From contig CAZSSM010000042.1 in the NCBI GenBank assembly GCA_964609385.1, forward strand, positions 1 through 63,020: a DNA stretch of 63,020 nt. Reading direction: 5' to 3'. Numbering within the stretch: the first letter of the stretch is position 1; every line of letters starts with the position of its first letter. This DNA is from CAZSSM01 sp964609385. Its GTDB lineage: Bacteria > Planctomycetota > Planctomycetia > Isosphaerales > Isosphaeraceae. The notes under the pieces were generated by a model. The model did not search any database. It worked only from the letters and a program-made list of their open reading frames with translations, and was not told the origin of the DNA. The position numbers and the translations under genes are program-made. Of this stretch, positions 9,538-18,454 are shown piece by piece.

Positions 9538-11343
9538 ATGGCTCGAACCAAGACGGCGCTCCTCCATCGGATCATCGACAACACGATCCGGCACTTTCTT
9601 AGCTCAATCTTCTTCGTCACTCTGTTGATCGTCACTTCGACCGCATACGCTCAGGTCCCACTGCCCAATCCTATCCCTCTCCAGCAGCCAGAAGGATTGG
9701 GCCAGACCGACCAGGTCGAACCAATCCCGACACCACCGATCCCAGATTCCTCTCCCGCAACGGATGGGAATGATGGAGTCATCGACGATTCGAACCCTCC
9801 AGCAGAGTCGATGCTCGCACCACCCGCGACAACGACCGGTCGCCCCGTCTTGGGGACGCCCCCCAACATCGTCATCCAAACCGATCCGCTCGGACTCGCT
9901 CCGTTCTTCGAGAACGATGTGGTTCAAGACGACGTCGTTTTCCGCAACGGGCAGACCACCTACGTCACAGCGCGCGAGAAGACCGGCTACGGTCTGCTAC
10001 CCTCCGACGGCAGCATCGCGTTCTATAACGCGCAGCTCCTCACAGCCGTCACTCCCATCAATGGTTTCAACGAGCAGGTCGTCTCCGACCCTCGAGGCCG
10101 ACTGCTCGGGAACGGATACTATTTCACTTCGGTGATGACCAACTATCCCCAATTGACGATCACGGGCGTGCTTACCGACGCCGGCCTCCTGCTCTCGCCG
10201 AGCTATCAGCACTGCCTGGTCTACTCGGTCGACGCGATCCCTCTGGAAGGGATTCACCCGTGCGCGTTCCGTAATTCCCTGGCGTTGATCGGTCTCGATG
10301 AGGATGCCGTCGAGCAGCAGGTCTTCGAGAACTCCTATGAACGTGTGGCGCAGGGGATCATCGAAGGAGCCCGCGACCAGAGTCTGGAGAAGACATCCGC
10401 CTCGCAGGCCGAACAGAACCAGACGCTCCAACAGGTCCTCATCGGTGCAGGTCGTGCCCAGATCGGTGATCTCCTCGTCCGGAACCTTCGACTCCGATCC
10501 CGATACGATCGCGCTGACATTGATGGCTTGGTGAGTTGGGGCACGGCCACCGACGTCGAAGGGCCCGACCAACCGCGACCCGATTTCGGATCGATCACAC
10601 CGGGCACCATCGCAATCGATACCCACTTGCCCAATCTCGTGGACAACCTCGCCCAACCGTTCCTCGATCAATCTGAAATCGCCGACCTCGAGAACATCGC
10701 CGTCACCCTTCCATCGGGCGGATCGACTCCGGCGCCGGACGGTGACATCGGCACCGGCGATGAGATCGACAACGAGTCATCCTCGACCAGCGAGCCGGGA
10801 ACGATCCAAACGTCGCTCCCGCTTGACGAGTACCTCGATCAGCTTGCCGAGGGTCGCAATGTGGTCCGCTTGGGCGTTCCCCAGTCGGCTCCGTCGTTGG
10901 TGGTCGACGATCAGGGCCGTCTGGTCCTGACCGTCCGCGACCTGCAAATCGTGGCCCCGGTGCCCGACGCCGCGCGTCAGTTAATCGGTCAGGAAGCCCG
11001 GGCGCTCCAGATCCGCTCTGACCAAACGACGATCGTCCTGAGCCTCGCAGTCACGGCCACCCCCGACAAGCCAGGCCAACTCGACGTTCGGGCCAAGGTC
11101 AACTCGATCGACTTTGGAGAGACCGGACAGGTCGCCCAGATCCTCGACGCGGAGTCGGATCCGGTCGAACTGAACGTCTTCCAGAGGGCCTTGGTGCTCG
11201 CCGGCGCTGTCGCGGCCTTCCAACAGATCCCGCTCGAGCAGGCCATCGATCTACCCTCCGATCTCCCCGTGGAACTCGTCGCCCTCTCCGAGCCCGACCC
11301 CTCCGGCTGGATTCGAGCAACGGTCCGAGGCATCCGGAACTGA
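9538..11343 (+). CDS. Secreted protein of unknown function
   Basis: A 601-residue protein starts with a long charged n-region and a hydrophobic stretch (about residues 20-37, ending TSTAYAQ), consistent with a Sec signal peptide cleaved after an Ala-x-Ala-like site. A Pro/Asp-rich low-complexity stretch follows (about 38-105), then a region of aromatic and Gly-rich segments such as GYGLLPSDGSIAFYNAQLL. A Glu/Gln-rich, probably helical part lies around 250-310, a second acidic linker around 390-430, and a C-terminal alpha/beta-like domain after that. No catalytic motif or known family was recognised. It is followed by a 10-bp inverted repeat and then a decayed zone, so it seems to be a single-gene unit. 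Confidence 0.75.
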   Translation: MARTKTALLHRIIDNTIRHFLSSIFFVTLLIVTSTAYAQVPLPNPIPLQQPEGLGQTDQVEPIPTPPIPDSSPATDGNDGVIDDSNPPAESMLAPPATTTGRPVLGTPPNIVIQTDPLGLAPFFENDVVQDDVVFRNGQTTYVTAREKTGYGLLPSDGSIAFYNAQLLTAVTPINGFNEQVVSDPRGRLLGNGYYFTSVMTNYPQLTITGVLTDAGLLLSPSYQHCLVYSVDAIPLEGIHPCAFRNSLALIGLDEDAVEQQVFENSYERVAQGIIEGARDQSLEKTSASQAEQNQTLQQVLIGAGRAQIGDLLVRNLRLRSRYDRADIDGLVSWGTATDVEGPDQPRPDFGSITPGTIAIDTHLPNLVDNLAQPFLDQSEIADLENIAVTLPSGGSTPAPDGDIGTGDEIDNESSSTSEPGTIQTSLPLDEYLDQLAEGRNVVRLGVPQSAPSLVVDDQGRLVLTVRDLQIVAPVPDAARQLIGQEARALQIRSDQTTIVLSLAVTATPDKPGQLDVRAKVNSIDFGETGQVAQILDAESDPVELNVFQRALVLAGAVAAFQQIPLEQAIDLPSDLPVELVALSEPDPSGWIRATVRGIRN

Positions 11344-11370
11344 TCGGAAGTAACAGGCTCGTCGTTTCGA

Positions 11371-11398
11371 GATCCGCGAGCGAAGATCCTCGCGGATC
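11371..11398. terminator. Terminator-like hairpin
   Basis: GATCCGCGAG (11371-11380) and CTCGCGGATC (11389-11398) are perfect 10-bp inverted repeats with an 8-nt loop, 28 nt after the stop codon of the preceding gene. No T run follows. Confidence 0.5.
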
Positions 11399-11475
11399 CT
11401 CAACTGGGTTCAATCGTGAAGTCCCCCAAGTTCTACACGGGCTTTCGAAGCCTTGTCGGGCGAAGACACTGAATC

Positions 11476-12100
11476 TCAAAAGGCCTGTGTGTATACAGAA
11501 AGCCCCCTTCCCTTGCCTGATGGAATTTCAAAATCTTTTTTTCAACAACGTCGGGGATTGCATCATCATCAACACCGGGTTAATATTCTGTGAAGAAGCT
11601 TGGGGGGCCATCATCGTTCCCCCACTCTTCACGATCGATTATCTCGAGCGAGAACTCTCCGGGATCTTTAGCCAGATGCGGATCGGTCTTGACCATCTCC
11701 TAAACCCATGTCATATTGATACGATCCTGCATGAATCGGTAATCATACTGAGGCGAGTGGTAATGCCTAGCGTTCACGAAAATGATCGTAACTCTGACCT
11801 CATCTATGTCATTGGAAAACTCGATCGCCTCGACAGCTTAGGCCAACAAGGTCGACTGCAACTTCCGACTCACCACACCATCCAGCTTCAGGGCAATTTG
11901 AAGCATCTGCTTGAGTCCTGTCATATGCCCACCGATTCAAGGGAGATCAGACACCAGGAAATTCAAGTTGCAGGGAGTGCCCCCCTGAATGATGAAGGGA
12001 TTCCTGAGGGTCCATTTCTGGTGACTCGTCTCTTTCCGATCGATCTCAGCCCGTTGCGATTCGAACGAATTAAGTCGGATGAATTGAAGCTGATTGCGGA
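11476..12100 (-). pseudogene. Decayed protein-coding gene with several in-frame stops
   Basis: One minus-strand frame reads as coherent protein across about 600 bp but is interrupted by TGA (11937-11939), TAA (11838-11840), TAG (11700-11702) and TAA (11580-11582), and ends at TGA (11476-11478). Segments between the stops look like genuine globular protein, for example HMTGLKQMLQIALKLDGVVS, then DEVRVTIIFVNARHYHSPQY, then EFSLEIIDREEWGNDDGPPS. All four internal stops are one C-to-T change away from CGA, CAA or CAG (Arg or Gln), which fits decay of an old gene. The family was not recognised. The same span holds a 208-codon open frame on the plus strand (11487-12113) in matching codon register; it is probably the antisense shadow of the dead gene. 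The upstream limit near 12100 is uncertain. Confidence 0.45.
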
Positions 12101-12109
12101 CCCCTTGAA

Positions 12110-12385
12110 TTGACCCCATTCCTGGACGAGGATACGAGACAACTCTACGTCGTCCATGACGAGAGCATCGCACTCCACGCCCACGCCTACACTCGAGACG
12201 CGCTATGTCTCGAGATCCAGGAGACCCTGGCGTTCGCCTGGATCACGTACGCTCAAGCGGATCGAGGGGAGTCGATGACGCCGTCTGCCCGCCAACTGGG
12301 TGATACCCTTCGAACTCGATTTCAAGAAGCTACGGGAACGGTCGATGCCTCGGAAAGCACGGGAGGTCGAACAATCTCTCACTAG
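12110..12385 (+). CDS. Small protein of unknown function, possibly truncated
   Basis: An open frame of about 91 codons with a TTG start and no good ribosome-binding site reads LTPFLDEDTRQLYVVHDES and continues with a helical, acidic stretch. Most of its third codon positions are G or C in the first two thirds, which fits the codon bias of real genes in the window. An in-frame stop lies 30 bp upstream at 12080. Because its neighbour is decayed and there is no clear start, it may be the remnant of a longer gene. No function is proposed. Confidence 0.35.
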   Translation: MTPFLDEDTRQLYVVHDESIALHAHAYTRDALCLEIQETLAFAWITYAQADRGESMTPSARQLGDTLRTRFQEATGTVDASESTGGRTISH

Positions 12386-13015
12386 AATGGGTTCCAGCAA
12401 AACCGAAAAACGCATCACATATTTCTTACCTATACTGACCAACATGGTAGACTAACCAACATTTTCACAAAAATGAGCCATGGGCCTTCAGGCCGCGATA
12501 TCCCAGATGCCTTGCTCTCCCGCATGGCATGTGACTGCTGTATCAGCAAATCTCTATTTCTCGACCTTGTCGACTGCCCATTATCCCAAAGTGGATACGA
12601 AGATGAGTTACGGCGAATCGGTAAAATCTCCTGAACATACGATTTCTTGATTGCGCTATTTCTGATCAGCTTCTGAGGCCACTCTAGTCGTCTGCTCCAT
12701 GCCCGAGGTGTTCGCGAATAAGCGTTTGTCGCATGCTCCAGGTTCTGAGCGACTCCACTGAAACATCGCCATGCACATGGATTGCGGCGTAATTGGTTCA
12801 CACTTGGAAGGCGATGCAGGGAGATCCACGGACCTGCAACCCCGACTCCGATGCACTTTGTCCCGATCCATCAGCATGTAACGGCCTCATGACTCTTCGG
12901 AGTCGAACAGTCCCCGCTCTGTACGCCGGCAGCCATGTTCGTCGGAATAAAGACGGGGGCACAGTGAAGCTGGCATTTCGGGGGGGCAACATATCGGTCT
13001 TGCCTCCCTCCAAGC
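12386..13015. other. Low-coding region, A+T-richer than its surroundings
   Basis: No gene could be supported. The first 350 bp are visibly A+T-richer than the flanks and stops are frequent in all frames. A 53-codon frame at 12473-12634 (plus) starts at an ATG and reads plausibly, with GRDIPDALLSRMACDCC and YEDELRRIGKIS, but has no ribosome-binding site. A 123-codon minus frame (12430-12801) is rich in Arg and Ser and resembles noise. With the pseudogene upstream this looks like a degraded segment. Confidence 0.4.
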
Positions 13016-13258
13016 TCAGCCGACTGGACGTCCTTCGTCGGTCAACCCTCGGGACGATCGACGTCGACGTCGGCCGTCCAGGCCGATCGCGTGGCAGAGG
13101 TAGGCGACCACGAAGTGCTTGGTTACGGTAAGGCCCAGAATTCCCCAAAACATACCCATTTGAAACAACCAAATGTTCACGGCGACCGTAGCGACCAAGC
13201 CCATAAGGTCGAGGACGCTGATCTGAACGTTCGGTGTTGGTATCGTTGGGGTTTGCAT
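13016..13258 (-). CDS. Small membrane protein of unknown function
   Basis: An 80-residue protein has two hydrophobic segments, about residues 14-34 (DLMGLVATVAVNIWLFQMGM) and 36-58, followed by a basic tail GRRRRRSSRG that should stay in the cytoplasm. The composition is typical of a genuine inner-membrane protein and unlike antisense noise. The start is the first ATG; the only upstream purine-rich element is AGGA about 15 nt away. It is divergent from the nuo operon. No family was recognised. Confidence 0.6.
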   Translation of the reverse strand: MQTPTIPTPNVQISVLDLMGLVATVAVNIWLFQMGMFWGILGLTVTKHFVVAYLCHAIGLDGRRRRRSSRGLTDEGRPVG

Positions 13259-13600
13259 AACGCAATTATGGTCCTCGCGAACCGACCGAACACCCGCGCA
13301 CAGCGTTTTCTCACCGCATGCGGAGCAGATCGTTCATGGCCAGGATGACTCAAGCGGTGACCCACTCCCCGTCAACCCGAGGTGTGATCAAAGGAGCGGC
13401 CCCTAGGAAAATCCGGCCTCGACGGTGGAGTGTCCGGGGAGATCGACGTTATTCCCGGCTGTGGCCGTTCACGACGCGTGCGGGCCTTGGATGAACGACA
13501 TCGCTTTAGGGGCGGTCTGCGTGGACCTGGAAACGCGTGGGGTGCCTCCTAAAATAGGCTCAGCCTGTGTCAATTTGTCGAGCCCGTAATCTCGGACGCC
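13259..13600. other. Intergenic region upstream of the nuo operon
   Basis: About 340 bp lie between the small membrane-protein gene and nuoBCD. It should contain the operon promoter. No gene, repeat or clear promoter consensus was identified. Confidence 0.4.
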
Positions 13601-16291
13601 ATGTCGCACATCACCAACGGTCGCGTGAATTCGATCTCGGCCAACTCCTCGAGTCGGCCCAACGGCCATTTCGCCACACCGGGCACGGCTCCGACTCACG
13701 CGCATGCTCCCGTCGACCAACCGTTGCCGACACGTCCGGATTGGCTGGACGCGTACGACCCGGCGCTGGTCCGAGAACTCGAGCAACACGTGCTGGTGAC
13801 ACGTTGGGACCGGATCCTCGGGCTGGTCGACCAAGTCTACAACTGGGGTCGCCGCTCGAGCCTTTGGCCGCTCGGCTTCGGCCTGGCCTGCTGCGCCATC
13901 GAGATGATCTGTACCGCCTCGAGCCGGTACGACATGGCCCGTTTCGGCGCGGAGGTCTTCCGAGGCTCGCCGCGTCAGGCCGACCTGATGATCGTCTCGG
14001 GCACCGTGACGAAGACGATGATGCCACTGATCGCGCGGCTCTACGACCAGATGGCCGAGCCGAAGTATGTCATGGCCATGGGCGCCTGCGCCACCGGTGG
14101 CGGACCGTTCAAGGAAGGGTACAACGTCGTCTCCGGAGTCGACAAGTTTTTACCTGTCGATGTCTACGTACCCGGCTGTCCACCCACGCCACAAGCCCTG
14201 CTCGATGGCCTCATGACCCTTCAACGGGCCATCGACGGCGAGTCGATCCGCCAGGCCCCTTGGTATCGGAAGGATGTGCAGCGCGACGTGCCTGTGCCCG
14301 CCCTCGGTCCCGACTTGATCGATCTTCGAACCCTGGAGGTCACTGCCGAACGCGCGGCCCAGGGGCTTTCCGAACAGCGTGAGACCGAACTCGACAAACC
14401 TGGTCTGATCGATGCGCCTCGGTCGACGCTCGATCCAGACGCCGACCCGACAAGCCCGTCGACCGACGCGAAGGTCGAGTCGCCCTCAAAGAAAGCGACC
14501 TCTCGCAAGCCGAAGCGGGCTGAGGTTCGGCCCAGTATCCATTGGATCGGCGAGTCGGCCTTGCACGACCTAGCCACCACACTCAACGGGCGATTCGGCC
14601 CCGACGCCGTGTCGATCTCCGACAACGCCCTGTTGGTCGCGCCCGAGCATCTCGTCGATGTGGCCGAAGCGCTGAAGCGATCTGAGGTGGATCCGTTCGA
14701 CTACTTAGTCAGCCTTCAGGCGACCCACTACGCCGACGCGATCGAGGTGACCTACCACTTGGAGAGTCTCGCGCGGCCAGGTTCGCTACTGGTTCTCCGT
14801 TGTCGGGCCGACGAGGCCGAGGGGGCCGGTGTGCTCCCGTCGGTCACCCCGATCTGGCCGGGCGCTGAGTTCCAGGAGCGCGAGGTCTTCGACCTTTTCG
14901 GCGTCCAGTTCGATGGCCACCCCGACCTCCGTCGAATCCTGATGTGGGATGGCTTCGCCTACCACCCCATGCGTCGCGATTATCTGGAGCCCTACTACGA
15001 AGGGCCGACCAAAGCGTTGGCCAGCCGGGTCGACGACGGCCGACACTATCGGGTCGAGGAGCGGAATCCGTTCGGGACCAACCTCAAGGTCCCTCGCGAC
15101 TTCCAGGGTTGGGACAACCTCCGAGGCGAGGCCGATCCCAAGGATGCCCCGATGGACCACACGCAGGTCGATATCCAGGAACTCGACGCCGACCAGTTCC
15201 TGCTCAGCATGGGCCCGCAGCACCCCAGTACCCACGGTGTCTTCCGGATGAACCTCCGGGTCGACGGCGAGACCGTCACCGCGCTCAAGCCGATCCTCGG
15301 TTACATGCACCGCAACCACGAGAAGATCGGCGAACGCAACACCTACTTGATGAACTTCCCGTTCACCGATCGCCTCGACTACCTGACCAGCATGGGCAAC
15401 AACCTCGGTTACGCCCTGGCCGTCGAGCAGTTGCTGGGCGAGGCGTCGCGGCCTCCGGAGCGCGCTGAGTACCTCCGCGTGATCATGGCCGAGCTGACCC
15501 GGATCTCGAGCCACCTCTGGTCGATCGGGTTCCTACTCAACGACCTCGGCGCCTTCTTCACGCCGGCCCTCTACGCGATCGAGGAGCGCGAGCTGATCCT
15601 CGACCTCTTCGAGTGGGTCGCCGGCAGCCGGATGATGTGCAACTACATGCGGTTCGGCGGTGTCGCCTTCGACTTACCCGCCGGTTGGGCCGAGCGTTGT
15701 GGACGCCTGGTCCGCGACCGCCTGCCGCGCAAGATCGATGAACTGGACGACCTGCTCAGCGGCAACGAGATCGTCCGCGACCGCTGCGTAGGCATGGGTG
15801 TGCTCGATCGTCCGCAGGCCATCGCCCTGTCGACGGCCGGGCCGGTCCTTCGCGCCTCGGGCGTGGCCTACGACCTCCGACGCGATGCCCCCTACTCGAT
15901 CTACGAGCGGTTCGACTTCGATGTGGTCACCGCCGAGCACGGGGACATCTACGACCGCTACTGGGTCCGGCTCCAGGAGATCCGCCAGAGCCTCCGGATC
16001 CTCGAGCAGGCTCTGGCCGATCTGCCCGAAGGGCCGATCCTGGCCGGCAAGAAGCAGTACAAGATGAACGTCCCGGCCGGCGAAGCCTACAGCCGGATCG
16101 AGAACCCCAAGGGCGAGTTGGGCTACTACCTCGTCTCGGACGGTTCGGGCACCCCCTATCGGTACCACGTCCGGAGCCCCAGCTTCATCAATCTTCAGGC
16201 CCTAGAACCGATGTGCCTGGGCCAAAAAGTCGCCGATGTCGTGGCCGTCCTGGGGAGCCTCGACATCGTCCTCGGTGAGGTCGATCGCTGA
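13601..16291 (+). CDS. nuoBCD: NADH-quinone oxidoreductase subunits B, C and D fused
   Basis: One 896-residue chain contains three complex I subunits. Residues about 65-215 are NuoB, with Cys97-Cys98, Cys163 and Cys193 as the four ligands of cluster N2 (FGLACCAIEM, GACATGG, PGCPP). A Pro/Lys-rich linker (about 225-312) leads to NuoC (about 315-465; FQEREVFDLFGVQFDGHPDL). A second linker leads to NuoD (about 530-896; SMGPQHPSTHG), which helps form the quinone site. NuoCD fusions are well known; having NuoB in the same chain is much less common. The frame is continuous, without frameshift. It is the first gene of the operon; nuoA, usually first, comes fourth downstream here. Confidence 0.95.
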   Translation: MSHITNGRVNSISANSSSRPNGHFATPGTAPTHAHAPVDQPLPTRPDWLDAYDPALVRELEQHVLVTRWDRILGLVDQVYNWGRRSSLWPLGFGLACCAIEMICTASSRYDMARFGAEVFRGSPRQADLMIVSGTVTKTMMPLIARLYDQMAEPKYVMAMGACATGGGPFKEGYNVVSGVDKFLPVDVYVPGCPPTPQALLDGLMTLQRAIDGESIRQAPWYRKDVQRDVPVPALGPDLIDLRTLEVTAERAAQGLSEQRETELDKPGLIDAPRSTLDPDADPTSPSTDAKVESPSKKATSRKPKRAEVRPSIHWIGESALHDLATTLNGRFGPDAVSISDNALLVAPEHLVDVAEALKRSEVDPFDYLVSLQATHYADAIEVTYHLESLARPGSLLVLRCRADEAEGAGVLPSVTPIWPGAEFQEREVFDLFGVQFDGHPDLRRILMWDGFAYHPMRRDYLEPYYEGPTKALASRVDDGRHYRVEERNPFGTNLKVPRDFQGWDNLRGEADPKDAPMDHTQVDIQELDADQFLLSMGPQHPSTHGVFRMNLRVDGETVTALKPILGYMHRNHEKIGERNTYLMNFPFTDRLDYLTSMGNNLGYALAVEQLLGEASRPPERAEYLRVIMAELTRISSHLWSIGFLLNDLGAFFTPALYAIEERELILDLFEWVAGSRMMCNYMRFGGVAFDLPAGWAERCGRLVRDRLPRKIDELDDLLSGNEIVRDRCVGMGVLDRPQAIALSTAGPVLRASGVAYDLRRDAPYSIYERFDFDVVTAEHGDIYDRYWVRLQEIRQSLRILEQALADLPEGPILAGKKQYKMNVPAGEAYSRIENPKGELGYYLVSDGSGTPYRYHVRSPSFINLQALEPMCLGQKVADVVAVLGSLDIVLGEVDR

Positions 16292-16445
16292 GACGTTTGA
16301 GGCGGGTCGGCCAGTCCGTCCGCGATCGTATCGCGGTTGCGAGTGGGCCCACTCGTCGAGAGTTGAGGTCCGCCTACGATCATTTGGGGTTGACAACCGG
16401 ATCACGACAAGATCTAGCCAACCGATCGGGAGGACGACGAGACTC

Positions 16446-17105
16446 ATGGGCGTGATGACCGGCATCCTTCGAGGTCACTGGATCACCCTCAAACGGTTCG
16501 TCCGGACGTTCCTGCACAGCGATCCGCTGCGGGGCGGGCGATCGGACACGATCCACGACGCGGGCTCAGACGACAGCGGAACGCTCCGCGATGGACTCTT
16601 TACCGTCCAGTATCCTGAGGAGCGCTTGCCGGTCCGCGAGCGGTTCCGCGTCTTCCCGGTCCTGATCTACGACGAGGATGACGGCCACATCCGCTGCACC
16701 TCCTGCGACATCTGCGCGCGGGTCTGTCCGCCGCAGTGCATCTGGATCGAGCAGGCCACCGACGCCCAAGGCAAGGGCATGCCGATCCCCAGCCAGTTCG
16801 TCGTCGACATGGACGTCTGCATGAACTGCGGCCTCTGCGCCGAGTACTGCCCCTTCGACGCGATCAAGATGGACCACCTCTACGCCCTGGCCAACACCGA
16901 GCGGCACCGGAGCCACCTCTTCACCATGGAGGATCTGCTGGTCTCCAGCGAGTACTATCGAGAGACCCACCCCGAGGCCTGGTCCAGTCCGGACGAGGAG
17001 GCCGAACGGGTCAAACAAGCCCAGAAGAAGGTCAAACGGTTCACTGGCCCGGCGACAACAGCCGCCGGGCCGTCGACGAGCCCGACTCCGGGAGGTGGTT
17101 CATGA
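16446..17105 (+). CDS. nuoI: NADH-quinone oxidoreductase subunit I
   Basis: NuoI carries the two [4Fe-4S] clusters N6a and N6b that pass electrons to N2 in NuoB. The 219-residue product has both motifs, CTSCDICARVCP and CMNCGLCAEYCP, separated by about 40 residues. The N-terminus has the usual short amphipathic, membrane-contacting helix, and the C-terminus a Pro/Ser/Thr-rich tail. The start at 16446 is about 15 nt after GGGAGGA and gives a normal NuoI N-terminus; in-frame sequence upstream does not look like protein. Its stop overlaps the start of the next gene as ATGA. Confidence 0.95.
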   Translation: MGVMTGILRGHWITLKRFVRTFLHSDPLRGGRSDTIHDAGSDDSGTLRDGLFTVQYPEERLPVRERFRVFPVLIYDEDDGHIRCTSCDICARVCPPQCIWIEQATDAQGKGMPIPSQFVVDMDVCMNCGLCAEYCPFDAIKMDHLYALANTERHRSHLFTMEDLLVSSEYYRETHPEAWSSPDEEAERVKQAQKKVKRFTGPATTAAGPSTSPTPGGGS

Positions 17106-17635
17106 CGATCCCGCACGCGACGCCCGAATCGATCACCCTGGCCGAGCCGTTCGGATCGGAGCGGTTCCGCGCCCGGCTGCCGGAGCTGATGACCCTAGCC
17201 ATCGCGGAGGCCCGCCTAGCCACCGCGCCCTTCGGCGCCGTCCTGGCCGACCTCCGTAATGGCCAGCCCCTGGTCACCGGTCACAACCAGTCGAGCGCCG
17301 ACCCGACCGCCCACGCCGAGATGGAGGTCCTCCGCGTCCTCAATGAGCGCCATCCCGACAGCGATCGTGGCCAACTGGCCCTCATCTCCACGGCCGAGCC
17401 CTGTCCCATGTGCGCTTCGGCGATCTGGTGGGCGCGGCTGGGGGGCCTGGTCTTCGGCACCACTATCGCCGATCTGATCCGCTTCGGCTTCGTGCAGCTC
17501 GACCTAGCCGTCGATGCCCTCTGGCAGACCGCCACGCCCGCGCGGGCGATCCCCGTGCTCGGGCCATTCTTGGCCGACCGGACCGACCCGCTCTACCGCG
17601 ACGGGCCGAGCCGTCGTCCCGAGCGATCGGCTTGA
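17102..17635 (+). CDS. Nucleoside/nucleotide deaminase (CMP/dCMP deaminase superfamily)
   Basis: A 177-residue zinc hydrolase has His71-Ala-Glu73 (zinc ligand and catalytic Glu, in TAHAEMEVL) and Cys101-Pro-Met-Cys104 (EPCPMC). This arrangement occurs in the guanine deaminase/tRNA-adenosine deaminase branch; the base or nucleoside acted on cannot be assigned. The start ATG overlaps the nuoI stop by four bases, so its translation is coupled to that of complex I subunits. It has no known role in complex I. The alternative is an unrelated housekeeping enzyme that happens to sit in the operon. Confidence 0.88.
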   Translation: MTIPHATPESITLAEPFGSERFRARLPELMTLAIAEARLATAPFGAVLADLRNGQPLVTGHNQSSADPTAHAEMEVLRVLNERHPDSDRGQLALISTAEPCPMCASAIWWARLGGLVFGTTIADLIRFGFVQLDLAVDALWQTATPARAIPVLGPFLADRTDPLYRDGPSRRPERSA

Positions 17636-17751
17636 TCGGCTTGCTGGCTCTTTAGGCCAGTCGACATAATCAGCCGCGAACCCTATCCAAAATACGTCTG
17701 TTCACCGCATCGAACCTGTCCACCTTGTCCTTTTACTGAGGCCCGTCCGCG

Positions 17752-18030
17752 ATGATCCCCTTACCTCCCGAACCGCAGTATCCGGCCGGCACCAAGGTCC
17801 TGGTGACCCAACACGTCCGGGTCGGCCATCTCAAATGGGTCACTCGGGTCGTCGGGACCATCGAGGATGAAGGCGTTCGGCCGGTCGGCGGAATGGAGAT
17901 GGGCGATAAGGCCCTCTACTGCCGACAAGACACGCTCCTGCTCCGTCGCGAGACCGGCGAATTGACCTCTATCGCGCTCGACACCAACACCCAGGTCGAA
18001 GTCATCGACGAATCGACCTCGACGGTCTGA
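17752..18030 (+). CDS. Small conserved-looking protein inside the nuo operon
   Basis: A soluble 92-residue protein has no membrane segment. It is rich in beta-strand-forming residues (AGTKVLVTQHVRVGHLKWVT and LYCRQDTLLLRRETGELTSI) and resembles a small beta-barrel. Both neighbours point the same way, 116 bp after the deaminase and 70 bp before nuoA. The codon use is that of the operon. Function unknown; the context allows an accessory or assembly role for complex I, but nothing in the sequence shows it. Confidence 0.7.
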   Translation: MIPLPPEPQYPAGTKVLVTQHVRVGHLKWVTRVVGTIEDEGVRPVGGMEMGDKALYCRQDTLLLRRETGELTSIALDTNTQVEVIDESTSTV

Positions 18031-18100
18031 TCCGTTCGAGCTTCGACGACCCACGCGTCCCCTGCTCCAAAGATCGTCCTTTCCGGAGTCGCCGACAGCG

Positions 18101-18454
18101 ATGCTCGACTACGCGTTCCTGGGCCTCCTGATCCTGGCCGCCTTAGGCTTCGGCGCCGCCCCGTTAATCCTGGTCGCCCTGATCGCGCCCCACAAGCCCT
18201 CGACTGAGAAGGGCGCCGCCTACGAATGTGGTGTCCGGACCCGAGGTGAGTCCTGGGTCCGGTTCCGGATCCAATACTACGTGTACGCCTTGATGTTCGT
18301 CGTCTTCGATGTCGAGTCCGTCTTCCTGTTCCCCTGGGCGGTCAGCTACGGCGGCCTGGGTCTGTTCGCCCTGATCGAGATGGGCGTTTTCCTGATCATG
18401 CTGGCCGTCGGGCTGGGATACGCCTGGGGTTCGGGACACCTTCGTTGGGAGTGA
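18101..18454 (+). CDS. nuoA: NADH-quinone oxidoreductase subunit A
   Basis: NuoA is a 117-residue membrane subunit with three hydrophobic helices. It has the family pattern YECGVRTRGESWVRFRIQYY followed by FVVFDVESVFLFPWA, where the acidic residues lie near the quinone channel. The length is normal. The stop codon overlaps the GTG start of nuoH. Confidence 0.96.
   Translation: MLDYAFLGLLILAALGFGAAPLILVALIAPHKPSTEKGAAYECGVRTRGESWVRFRIQYYVYALMFVVFDVESVFLFPWAVSYGGLGLFALIEMGVFLIMLAVGLGYAWGSGHLRWE

Noticed and set aside
11400..11480. Possible tRNA gene
   Set aside because: A GTTCAAT-like string is present but no acceptor stem or cloverleaf could be built on either strand.
11476..12100. In-frame stops read as recoded sense codons
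   Set aside because: All three stop types occur within one frame, while every neighbouring gene uses them normally as terminators.
11487..12113. A 208-codon plus-strand open frame
   Set aside because: It runs in codon register opposite the decayed minus-strand gene, has no ribosome-binding site, and its composition fits an antisense shadow.
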